Assembly: GCA_902771785.1 (NCBI GenBank)
Contig: CACXYH010000035.1
Location: 1 to 34,485 of the forward strand
Length of the DNA: 34,485 nt
Source of the DNA: an uncultured Prevotellaceae bacterium
Lineage (GTDB): Bacteria > Bacteroidota > Bacteroidia > Bacteroidales > Bacteroidaceae
Direction of reading: 5' to 3'
Part shown: positions 8,461 to 15,477 of the stretch, in pieces
Position numbering within the stretch: position 1 is the stretch's first letter
How the letters are laid out: every line of letters begins with the position of its first letter
Translations under genes and position numbers: made by a program
Notes under the pieces: model-generated
Database searches by the model: none
Told to the model about the DNA's origin: nothing
What the model saw: only the letters and a program-made list of their open reading frames with translations

Positions 8461-8510
8461 TGCGTGCATGCACCATTATATATAGGTGCATGCACGCACG
8501 CACATGCACA
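8449..8510. repeat. 26-bp perfect palindrome with ATTATATATA loop
   Basis: Arms 8449-8474 and 8485-8510 pair without mismatch; the loop is 10 nt. The apex CACCATTATATATAGGTG matches that of the other two palindromes, but the rest of the stem is unrelated and consists of GTGCATG/TGCG sequence continuous with the 33-bp array. Confidence 0.92.
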
Positions 8511-8531
8511 AAGCTTTTGGGCGAATTTCTC

Positions 8532-8579
8532 GTTTGTTGTTGAAACCACCATATATATAGGTGGTTTCGAACAACAAAC
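8532..8579. repeat. Palindrome with ATATATATA loop (copy 2)
   Basis: Arms 8532-8550 and 8560-8579 pair over 19 bp with one bulged G at 8569. The apex is identical to copy 1. Mid-stem bases differ from copy 1 (TTCT versus GTT), with matching changes in the other arm. It lies 31 bp past the stop of the minus-strand gene ending at 8611 and could help end its transcript. Confidence 0.9.
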
Positions 8580-8610
8580 AAAAAATCTGTTCGCGGGCGA
8601 CGGCCTGCGG

Positions 8611-10773
8611 CTATGGCTTAAGGATGAGTCTCCCGTCGGCGATGCTGATGCCGCGCTGGAGCTGCGTCAGGGGGCGACCCTGCAGGTCGTAGATGCGGTG
8701 AGGGGCAGGGCTCGCGACAGGCGTGCTGCCGATGGAGGCGGTGGGGTCGTCGTAGCTGACGCTGCGCAGGGTGGTGGTGGCAGCGGTGCCGCCGACGGTG
8801 ATGCGAAACACGAAGTGGGCGGTGGCGTAGGTCTGGGCGCTCTGCCTGTAGCGCAGGGCCTGGCGGATGGTGTAGGCCGTGCCCTCGGCGCATTTGCCGG
8901 GATACTGGCCGAGGTTGAAGGTGAGCGACGAGGGCGAGAACTCAGAGTAGACGTAGCCGTTGGCATAGCTCGACACGCGCCCGCTGGAGGCAAACCAGTG
9001 GCCGTAGCCGTTGGCGGTGCTGCCGCTCTGCGAGAGGGTGGCGGTGGGCGTCTCGGCATAGAACATGATGCGGCCGTCGTCGGGGCCCCGGCTGGTCCAA
9101 GCCTGCATGCGTGCATCGATGTCGGAGGGCTGTAGCTGCAGGGCGGTGCCCAGGGTGGCGGCAGCGGTGCCGCTGATGCCCACGGCGGCGCCGGAGTAGG
9201 CTGTCGCAGAGCGTGGGAACTGCACGTCGTAGGTGAGGGTGACGTCGGCCACGGGTCGTCCGTCGAGCGTAGGTGCGGCGTAGACGATGGCGCGGTTCTG
9301 GTCGATGTCGGTGCCCTGCAGGCTGAAGCTGTAGGGCCACTGGTCGTCGTTGTTGATGCGCTCGTCCCAGAGGTGCTGGCGGTATACTTTCAGTGCGGGC
9401 GACACGACGAGCCACAGGCGGCTGACGCCGTCGGGGCAGGTGAAGCTGAAGCTCTCGGGCTCGTTGCTGGTGCCGGGGCCGTAGATGCTGTCGAGTGCGA
9501 AGTAGCGGCGCGTGCCGTCGGTCATCAGGGCGACGTAGCCCATGCGGAAGCCCCGGTTCACGCGCAGTCCGCCGCTGGTGTAGCGTCGCTGTCCCTGGCT
9601 GTTGGCGCTGACGCGCGAGGTTCCGGTCTCGCTGTTCAGGTATTCGCCCGGGTCGGCATCTTGCAGGATGGCGCCGGGTGCGAGGGCGTTGAGGGCGGTG
9701 GTGACGACGGTTCCCGCCGCGGGCACCTGCAGGGGAATGATGTTGAAGCCCGTGGCCTGCGGGCAGCTGTAGAAGGCCACCTGATACTGCCGCTCTCCGG
9801 TGAGCACGCAGCGGTAGTCGAAGTCGCCGATGTAGGGCTGGCGGTAGGGAGCGCAGGCATCGAAGTCCCACGTGGCGCAGCGGCAGGCATAGTCGAAGTA
9901 GAGTCGGTAGAGGTCGCTGACGCTGAGCCCCTTGAGGGCCATGAGCGCCTGGTTGAAGTCGACGGCGCCGTTCATGGGCTGGTTCCACACCTGCGCCACG
10001 GTCTTCATGTCGGCGTAGTGCTGGCAGAGGTAGTAGTGGAACCAGTAGCTCTGGTAGCGGTGCCACTCGTGGGAGAAGGCGTAGTTGTGGGAGTGGCGGA
10101 ACACGCCGATGCTCTGGTCGAACATCAGCTCGGGGTACGACTGGTTGGCCTGCCACTGTGCGGTCTGCTCCCAGATGGCCTGTCCGTTGCCCACGGGCAG
10201 GTGGAAGCCGGTGCCGTCGGTCTGCGAGTCGTGGTGGCCGGCATGCTCGGCGAAGCACATGTAGTGGAACGAGTGTCCCACCTCATGGGCCACGCTGTGG
10301 CCTACGGGCTTGCAGGTGGCGGGGTTGAGCCAGAGGGCGCTCACCGCGAAGTCGTAGCCTCCGCCGTAGCAGGTCCAGGTGTCGGTGTGGTTCATGAGCA
10401 CCATGACCTTATACTTGCTCAGGTTCGATTGCTGCGCGTGGACGAAGCCGAGCTGATTGATTTCGAGGTCGAAGAAGGCTTCGCACTTCTTGAGCAGGTC
10501 GTCGATGTCGACGTAGTAGAAGTCGCTCTTCGGCAGGTTCTTGGGGTTGGTCTTGTAGCGATTGTCCCAGAAGATGATGACGTTGTCGCTCTCGACGCTG
10601 CGCGTCTTCGACCAGGTGTACTTGCCCTCGGGGTCTTGCTCGGCATAGAGCAGCGAGTCGGCCGGCCAGGGGTTGCGCCATTCGTTGGGGATGTAGATGG
10701 CCTTCTGTGCCTGGGCCGTCATGGCTGCCAGGGCCAGCAGGGCCGTTGCAATAATCTTTTTCATCGTTTTCAT
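8611..10773 (-). CDS. Secreted DUF6055-type HExxH putative metallopeptidase with DUF4859-like C-terminal domain
   Basis: A 720-aa protein with signal peptide at residues 1-22 (cleavage near AQA). The N-terminal half (about 45-330) looks like DUF6055: FWDNRY, a VDIDDLLKKCE helix, then VAHEVGHSFHYM with the zinc motif HEVGH at 163-167. A downstream AIWEQTAQW (Glu202) could be the third ligand, as in gluzincins. The second half is beta-rich; residues about 490-640 resemble DUF4859 (FPRSATAYSGAAVGISG). The C-terminus carries the tail YDLQGRPL...GISIADGRL. Start: Met1 is used; Met4 (10764) is equally possible. It begins 22 bp after the GH127 stop, so the two form an operon. Peptidase activity is inferred from the motif only; the substrate may be a plant or host glycoprotein. 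Confidence 0.85.
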   Translation of the reverse strand: MKTMKKIIATALLALAAMTAQAQKAIYIPNEWRNPWPADSLLYAEQDPEGKYTWSKTRSVESDNVIIFWDNRYKTNPKNLPKSDFYYVDIDDLLKKCEAFFDLEINQLGFVHAQQSNLSKYKVMVLMNHTDTWTCYGGGYDFAVSALWLNPATCKPVGHSVAHEVGHSFHYMCFAEHAGHHDSQTDGTGFHLPVGNGQAIWEQTAQWQANQSYPELMFDQSIGVFRHSHNYAFSHEWHRYQSYWFHYYLCQHYADMKTVAQVWNQPMNGAVDFNQALMALKGLSVSDLYRLYFDYACRCATWDFDACAPYRQPYIGDFDYRCVLTGERQYQVAFYSCPQATGFNIIPLQVPAAGTVVTTALNALAPGAILQDADPGEYLNSETGTSRVSANSQGQRRYTSGGLRVNRGFRMGYVALMTDGTRRYFALDSIYGPGTSNEPESFSFTCPDGVSRLWLVVSPALKVYRQHLWDERINNDDQWPYSFSLQGTDIDQNRAIVYAAPTLDGRPVADVTLTYDVQFPRSATAYSGAAVGISGTAAATLGTALQLQPSDIDARMQAWTSRGPDDGRIMFYAETPTATLSQSGSTANGYGHWFASSGRVSSYANGYVYSEFSPSSLTFNLGQYPGKCAEGTAYTIRQALRYRQSAQTYATAHFVFRITVGGTAATTTLRSVSYDDPTASIGSTPVASPAPHRIYDLQGRPLTQLQRGISIADGRLILKP

Positions 10774-10795
10774 ACTATCGTCTTAACTTCTTCGT

Positions 10796-13240
10796 TCAGT
10801 TTACTTTCCATTCGAGCACGCCGCCCGACTGGCCCTGCTGCAGCTTGGCCAGGATTTTCAGGCCTTTCGTCACGACGGGCTTGAAGTCGACGCTGTTGTA
10901 GCAGTCCTTGCGGGTGGTGAAGGGGGTGTGCTCCTCCACCTCGCGCCACTGGCCGTCGGGCGTCTTGTAGTAGAGCGTCCACGACTCAGGCACGCGGAAC
11001 GAGCCGTCGTAGTGGTCGAAGTCGAGCCAGTAGACCTGCACGTTGCTCACCTCGTAGTCGCGGTCGAACTCATAGCTGATGGCCTCGGTCGTGCCGCGCT
11101 TGAGCCACCAGTAGTGGTATGGCTTGCTGGTGTCCGACGAGCACTTGGGTTCCCACTGGTCGTTCACGCCACCGGCCCACGAGTCGGTGGGTGCCGTCTC
11201 GGGTGCATCGTTCTGTATGGGGCCGCGATTGCTGAAGGTCATGGCGCGGCTGGCGATGGTCTCTTCGGGCGTAGGCACAGCGCTGACGGGCGTGTGGGCT
11301 ATCCATACCTCCATGGGCTGCGCGCCTCGGTTGTTCCAGGTGCTGTAGGGGATGGCGCGGAATGTCACGTCGCTCACTTCGCCCGTGCGCTCCACCTTCT
11401 TGGCCTGTCCATCGAGCACCACTACCCCGCCCAGCAGGTCGCGCTCGAAGTGCGACGTAATGGGCGATGCGTCGAGCAGGTATTTGTCGAAGATGGTCCG
11501 GTTGGGCTGGTCGCAGGCCTCGATGCAATAGACGATGGGGCCGCGCTCCAAGGCCACCTTGCCGCGCAGGTCGGCTGCATTGTCGTTGGCCACGATGCGG
11601 CGCACCTCCATGGGGAAGTTGATTTCAATGACGTCGCCCTTCCGCCACTGTTCGCTCAGCGTGAGATAACCGTCCCGGTCGTCAGACTTCACTTCTCGGC
11701 CGTTGACCGTCACCGACGTGAATTGCAGTGGACATCCCTCGCCCTGATAGGCATAAAGGTTGTTTGACAGAGGTTCATGCTTCAGCCAACCGGGCATGCG
11801 CAGATGGATGGCAAAGCGTCCGCCGCCCTTCTTCACCGTGATGCGCACCTTGCCGTCCCAGGGGTAGTTGGTGGTCTGCTCCAGTTCCACGCGGCCCACC
11901 TTGGCCGTGCCCTGAGCATAGAGGTTCACGTAGATATCCTTGCCCTGGGTGGCATATATATAATTAGGTACGGAGGCGATGAACCGCGTGACGTTGCCAG
12001 GACAGCAGGCGCAGCCGAACCAGCGCTGGCGCTCGTGCTCGCCGCTGCTCTCCAGCGGGTTGTCGTAGAAGAAGCGGTCGCCGCTGAGCGAGACGCCGCT
12101 CAGCACGTTGTTGTAGAGTGCCCGCTCCACCACGTCCATATACTTCGACTCGCCCGTGGCCAGGAACATGCGGTAGGAGAAGTAGACGTTGGCAATGGCG
12201 GCACACGTCTCGCAGTAGGCCGTATGGCTGTTCAGCTCGTATTCCGGCCCGAAGCCCTCGCCCTGCGCGCGGCTGCCAATGCCGCCAGTGACGAAGAGCT
12301 TCTTGCTGGTCATGTTCTGCCAGATGCGCTCGGCTGCCTGCTGCAGCTCGGCGTCGCCCGTCAGCGCGGCCACGTCGGCCACACCGCTATACAGGTAGCC
12401 CGCCCGGACGGCGTGGCCCACTATCTCCTGCTGCTCACGTATGGGCATGTGGTCCTGCGAGTACATGCTCGGCGCATGACCGTCGGTGCAGCGGCCCGTC
12501 TCGTCAACGAAGTACTTCGCGCCCTCCAGGTAGCGCTTCTGTCCCGTCACCTTGTAGAGCTTGCAGAGCGCCATCTCGATGATGGGATGACCGCCCGGGC
12601 GGTGTATCTGGCCCTCGTTCGGCCCGAACGTGCGGCACACCAGGTCGGCGTTCTTGATGGCCACGTCGAGGAAGTTGCGCTTGCCCGTGGCCCGATAGTG
12701 GGCCACGGCGCTCTCGATGAGGTGGCCCGAGTTGTAGAGCTCGTGCGAGTTGATCTTCTCCCATCGCTGTCGTCCCCACCAGCCCGACAGCCGGTAGCAT
12801 TTGTTCGTTACGCAGGTGGTGAGATAGCCGTCGTCCTCCTGTGCCAGCGCTATGATGCTGATGACCGAGTCGAGATAGTGGTCGAGCTGTGCATCATACT
12901 GTGCGGCCAGCGCGTAGGAGGCTCCCTCGATGACCTTGTAGGGGTCGGTATCGTCGAACGAGAAGTCGCCCCGATGCTCCTTCACGTCGTAGCGGGCATG
13001 CCCCAGGTTGGTGGCCGCCAGGGCGAAGTTGTCGAAGCGCCCGTTGCGCTCGCACTCCTTGAAGGCCGAAGGGATGCTGACGGTGCGGTTGGTCTCGATG
13101 CGAGGCGCCCAGAAAGCGTCGGTCAGGTGTACTTGAGTGAAGGGTACTTCGGTGATGCGGTCGCGCTGCGTGTTGTTGGCGGCCTGAGCGCTGAGCGTCA
13201 GCGCAGCGGTGCTTAGGGCGAGCAAAAATCTATTTCTCAT
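10796..13240 (-). CDS. GH127 family glycosidase, putative beta-L-arabinofuranosidase (paralogue 1)
   Basis: An 814-aa protein; the start at 13240 gives a proper signal peptide (MRNRFLLALS..., cleavage near AQA). A frame extension to 13435 is rejected because it crosses the promoter. The (alpha/alpha)6 GH127 core covers about 30-640. Zinc-site residues match the HypBA1 pattern: Glu344 and Cys346 in AYCETCAA, and Cys412-Cys413 in FGCACCPGN, Cys412 being the likely nucleophile. A C-terminal beta-sandwich (about 700-814) begins at YHYWWLKRGTTEAISYEF and resembles a discoidin-like carbohydrate-binding module. The family reaction is release of L-arabinose from beta-1,2-linked L-arabinofuranosides; other GH127 members act on rhamnogalacturonan-II. 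It is divergent from the S9 peptidase gene and has the same architecture as paralogue 2 at 15478-17895. Confidence 0.93.
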   Translation of the reverse strand: MRNRFLLALSTAALTLSAQAANNTQRDRITEVPFTQVHLTDAFWAPRIETNRTVSIPSAFKECERNGRFDNFALAATNLGHARYDVKEHRGDFSFDDTDPYKVIEGASYALAAQYDAQLDHYLDSVISIIALAQEDDGYLTTCVTNKCYRLSGWWGRQRWEKINSHELYNSGHLIESAVAHYRATGKRNFLDVAIKNADLVCRTFGPNEGQIHRPGGHPIIEMALCKLYKVTGQKRYLEGAKYFVDETGRCTDGHAPSMYSQDHMPIREQQEIVGHAVRAGYLYSGVADVAALTGDAELQQAAERIWQNMTSKKLFVTGGIGSRAQGEGFGPEYELNSHTAYCETCAAIANVYFSYRMFLATGESKYMDVVERALYNNVLSGVSLSGDRFFYDNPLESSGEHERQRWFGCACCPGNVTRFIASVPNYIYATQGKDIYVNLYAQGTAKVGRVELEQTTNYPWDGKVRITVKKGGGRFAIHLRMPGWLKHEPLSNNLYAYQGEGCPLQFTSVTVNGREVKSDDRDGYLTLSEQWRKGDVIEINFPMEVRRIVANDNAADLRGKVALERGPIVYCIEACDQPNRTIFDKYLLDASPITSHFERDLLGGVVVLDGQAKKVERTGEVSDVTFRAIPYSTWNNRGAQPMEVWIAHTPVSAVPTPEETIASRAMTFSNRGPIQNDAPETAPTDSWAGGVNDQWEPKCSSDTSKPYHYWWLKRGTTEAISYEFDRDYEVSNVQVYWLDFDHYDGSFRVPESWTLYYKTPDGQWREVEEHTPFTTRKDCYNSVDFKPVVTKGLKILAKLQQGQSGGVLEWKVN

Positions 13241-13264
13241 AGCTTCATTGGGGTAATTTTGGTG

Positions 13265-13294
13265 CAAAATTAATAAATTGCGGCGTAAAAGCAA
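13265..13294 (-). promoter_or_regulatory. Bacteroidetes-type promoter of the GH127/DUF6055 operon
   Basis: On the minus strand, TTG (13292-13294), a 19-nt gap, then TAATTTTG (13265-13272), matching the -33/-7 consensus. It lies 24 bp upstream of the GH127 start. Confidence 0.7.
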
Positions 13295-13316
13295 TACATT
13301 ATTCAGATAAATTGCG

Positions 13317-13324
13317 TAATTTTG
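13317..13324 (+). promoter_or_regulatory. Probable -7 element for the S9 peptidase gene
   Basis: TAATTTTG, 25 bp before the ATG at 13350, fits TAnnTTTG. No TTG is seen at the proper -33 distance, so the promoter is weak or activator-dependent. Confidence 0.5.
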
Positions 13325-13349
13325 CACATCCAGACGATATAAAGCTACA

Positions 13350-15449
13350 ATGAAGAAGAAAAGAATACCCGTTGTGCTGGCGGTACTCATGCTCCTGACG
13401 CTGCCGCTCAAGGCACAGCAACTGGCACAGGCCACAAAGGCCGACTACGAGCGGGCCTTCCGCGTGGGCTCGCTCTACTCGTGGAAAATGAAGAACGGCG
13501 ACGTGAAGGCTCATGCCCGTCGCGGCACCCACAAGTTCTGGTACTCCGTCTACGATGGCAAGGAGCAGGTGTACAAGGAGGTCGACGCCGACCAGAACAC
13601 CGTGACGCTGCTCACGGAGAACCCCGAACGGCCGAGGCCCAACCAGTGGGGCGGACGCCAGCGCCACTGGATGGAGGTGCCCGACGAGAAGGACGGCATG
13701 CGCCTGTCGCCCGACGGAAAGACACGCATCTTCTGCCGCGACAACAACCTGTGGACGACGCAGGGCGACGTGACGAAACCGCTGACCACCAATGGCGACT
13801 CTACTTACTACTACTCGGCATGGGGCTCGTTCTCGGCCGATGGCCGCTACTTTGCCACCGTGCGCATCAAGCCGGCGCCCAAGCACTACGTCTACTACGT
13901 GGAGTCGTCGCCCGCCAACCAGCTGCAGCCCCTGCTCCACAAGCAGGAGTATGCCAAGCCGGGCGACTCGCTGAACTATCGCGTTCCCGTCGTCGTCGAG
14001 GTGGCAACGGGCCGTGTCGTAGAGCCATCGACCGAGCTGTTCAGCCGGCAGTACTACGTGTCGGCCCCGCGCTGGGATGCCGACGGCAAGCACCTGACCT
14101 TCGAATACAACGAGCGGGGCCACAAGACCTTCCGCGTGCTGGAGCTCTCGGTCGAGACGGGACAGGTGCGCACGCTCATTGAGGAGAAGAACGACAAGTA
14201 CGTGAACTACAACCGCCAGCAGCGCATCGACTTCGAGGACGGCCGCCACATCCTGTGGACCAGCGAGCGCGACGGGCGCAACCACATCTACCTCTACGAC
14301 CGGCAGAAGGGGCGGCTCGTGCGCCAGGTGACCAAGGGCGAATACTATCTGCGCGGCATTCAGCACGTCGACGAGAAGCAGGGCGTGGTCTACTTCTCGG
14401 CCTGCGGCATGAACAAAGACGAAGACCCCTACCTCATACATTATTATAAGATAGGATTCGACGGCAAGCACCTGACCTGCCTCACCCCCGAACCGGGCAA
14501 CCACAGCGTGACCTACAGCAGCGACATGGCCTACCTCATCGACACTTACTCTACCGTCACCACACCGCCCGTCACCGTGCTGCGTTCGGGCAAGGACGGA
14601 AGCGTGCTGCGAACACTCGAGACGGCCGACATCAGCCGACTGGAGGCCACGGGATGGAAAGCTCCCGAGGTGTTCGTGGCCAAGGGACGCGACGGCAAGA
14701 CCGACATGTGGGGCCTCATACAGCGCCCCTCGAACTTCGACCCCACGAAGAAATATCCCATCATAGAATATATCTACTCCGGACCCGGCGACCAATACGT
14801 GCCGAAGACGTTCACGCCCTGGCTCTACAACCTGCAGAACCTGGCCGAACTGGGCTTCATCGTGGTGCAGGTTGACGGCATGACCACCTCGTTCCGCACC
14901 CGTGCCTTCGAGGAGGTGTGCTACAAGAACCTGAAGGACGCCGGTCTGCCCGACCGCATAGCCTGGATCAAGGCTGCCGCCGAGAAATATCCGTATATGG
15001 ATATCGACCGCGTGGGCATCTATGGCTGTTCGGCAGGCGGACAGAACGCCATGGCCGCTGTGCTCTGGCACGGCGACTTCTACAAGGCAGCCTATGCCGC
15101 CTGCGGCTGCCACGACAACCGCATGGACAAGATTTGGTGGAACGAGCAGTGGATGTCGTACCCCATTGACAGCAGCTACGTGGAGTGCTCGAACGTAGAG
15201 AATGCCTGGCGGCTGGAGCGTCCGCTGATGCTCGTCGTGGGCGAGAAGGACGACAACGTAGACCCGGCCTCGACGATGCAGGTGGTGAACGCCCTCGAAA
15301 AGGCAGGCAAGGACTTTGAGCTGGTGGTCATTACCGGCGCGCAGCACACCATGGGCGAGTCGTATGGCGACCACAAGCGCTACGACTTCTTCGTCAGGCA
15401 CCTGCAGGGCGCCGTGCCCCCGAAGTGGAACGAACTGAAGACACGCTAA
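13350..15449 (+). CDS. S9 family serine peptidase, dipeptidyl peptidase IV-type
   Basis: A 699-aa protein with signal peptide 1-22 (cleavage near LKA/QQ). The N-terminal DPP IV beta-propeller (about 60-470) contains blade motifs such as MRLSPDGKTRIFCRDNNLWT and SADGRYFATVRI. The alpha/beta-hydrolase domain (about 475-699) has the catalytic triad: Ser561 in YGCSAGGQN, Asp634/635 in EKDDNVDP and His666 in GAQHTMG. Cysteine rather than Trp precedes the nucleophile (DPP IV usually has GWSYGG). The family cleaves N-terminal dipeptides, usually after Pro or Ala, outside the cytoplasm. It is followed after 28 bp by GH127 paralogue 2 and divergent from paralogue 1, which suggests processing of glycosylated, perhaps Pro/Hyp-rich, peptides. 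The exact specificity cannot be read from sequence. Confidence 0.93.
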   Translation: MKKKRIPVVLAVLMLLTLPLKAQQLAQATKADYERAFRVGSLYSWKMKNGDVKAHARRGTHKFWYSVYDGKEQVYKEVDADQNTVTLLTENPERPRPNQWGGRQRHWMEVPDEKDGMRLSPDGKTRIFCRDNNLWTTQGDVTKPLTTNGDSTYYYSAWGSFSADGRYFATVRIKPAPKHYVYYVESSPANQLQPLLHKQEYAKPGDSLNYRVPVVVEVATGRVVEPSTELFSRQYYVSAPRWDADGKHLTFEYNERGHKTFRVLELSVETGQVRTLIEEKNDKYVNYNRQQRIDFEDGRHILWTSERDGRNHIYLYDRQKGRLVRQVTKGEYYLRGIQHVDEKQGVVYFSACGMNKDEDPYLIHYYKIGFDGKHLTCLTPEPGNHSVTYSSDMAYLIDTYSTVTTPPVTVLRSGKDGSVLRTLETADISRLEATGWKAPEVFVAKGRDGKTDMWGLIQRPSNFDPTKKYPIIEYIYSGPGDQYVPKTFTPWLYNLQNLAELGFIVVQVDGMTTSFRTRAFEEVCYKNLKDAGLPDRIAWIKAAAEKYPYMDIDRVGIYGCSAGGQNAMAAVLWHGDFYKAAYAACGCHDNRMDKIWWNEQWMSYPIDSSYVECSNVENAWRLERPLMLVVGEKDDNVDPASTMQVVNALEKAGKDFELVVITGAQHTMGESYGDHKRYDFFVRHLQGAVPPKWNELKTR

Positions 15450-15477
15450 GTAACACAACTTATTACATACAAAAGAC

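Larger units (their letters stand above)
7557..8610. other. 1054-bp convergent intergenic region made of repeats and palindromes
   Basis: No credible gene. Transcription converges here from 7556 (plus) and 8611 (minus). In order it holds the 75-bp gene-end repeats, a palindrome (7735-7781), an inverted/direct 22-bp repeat (7846-7925), ten phased 22-bp units (7949-8168), a 37-bp inverted repeat (8169-8269), a 33-bp tandem array (8288-8460), a 26-bp palindrome (8449-8510) and another palindrome (8532-8579). Frames running through the arrays give only low-complexity repeat peptides. Confidence 0.9.

Noticed and set aside
8007-9135. Open frames through the 22-bp and 33-bp arrays (GSACACALPC and GYLKALLR repeats)
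   Set aside because: They are translations of tandem repeats; the 22-bp unit changes frame each time and no start context or family is present.
9373-13216. Plus-strand open frames (503, 279 and 479 codons) opposite the DUF6055 and GH127 genes
   Set aside because: Same antisense effect; no signal peptides or recognisable folds.
13241-13435. N-terminal extension of GH127 paralogue 1 to 13435
   Set aside because: It would run through the divergent promoter and into the S9 gene; the internal Met at 13240 starts a proper signal peptide.
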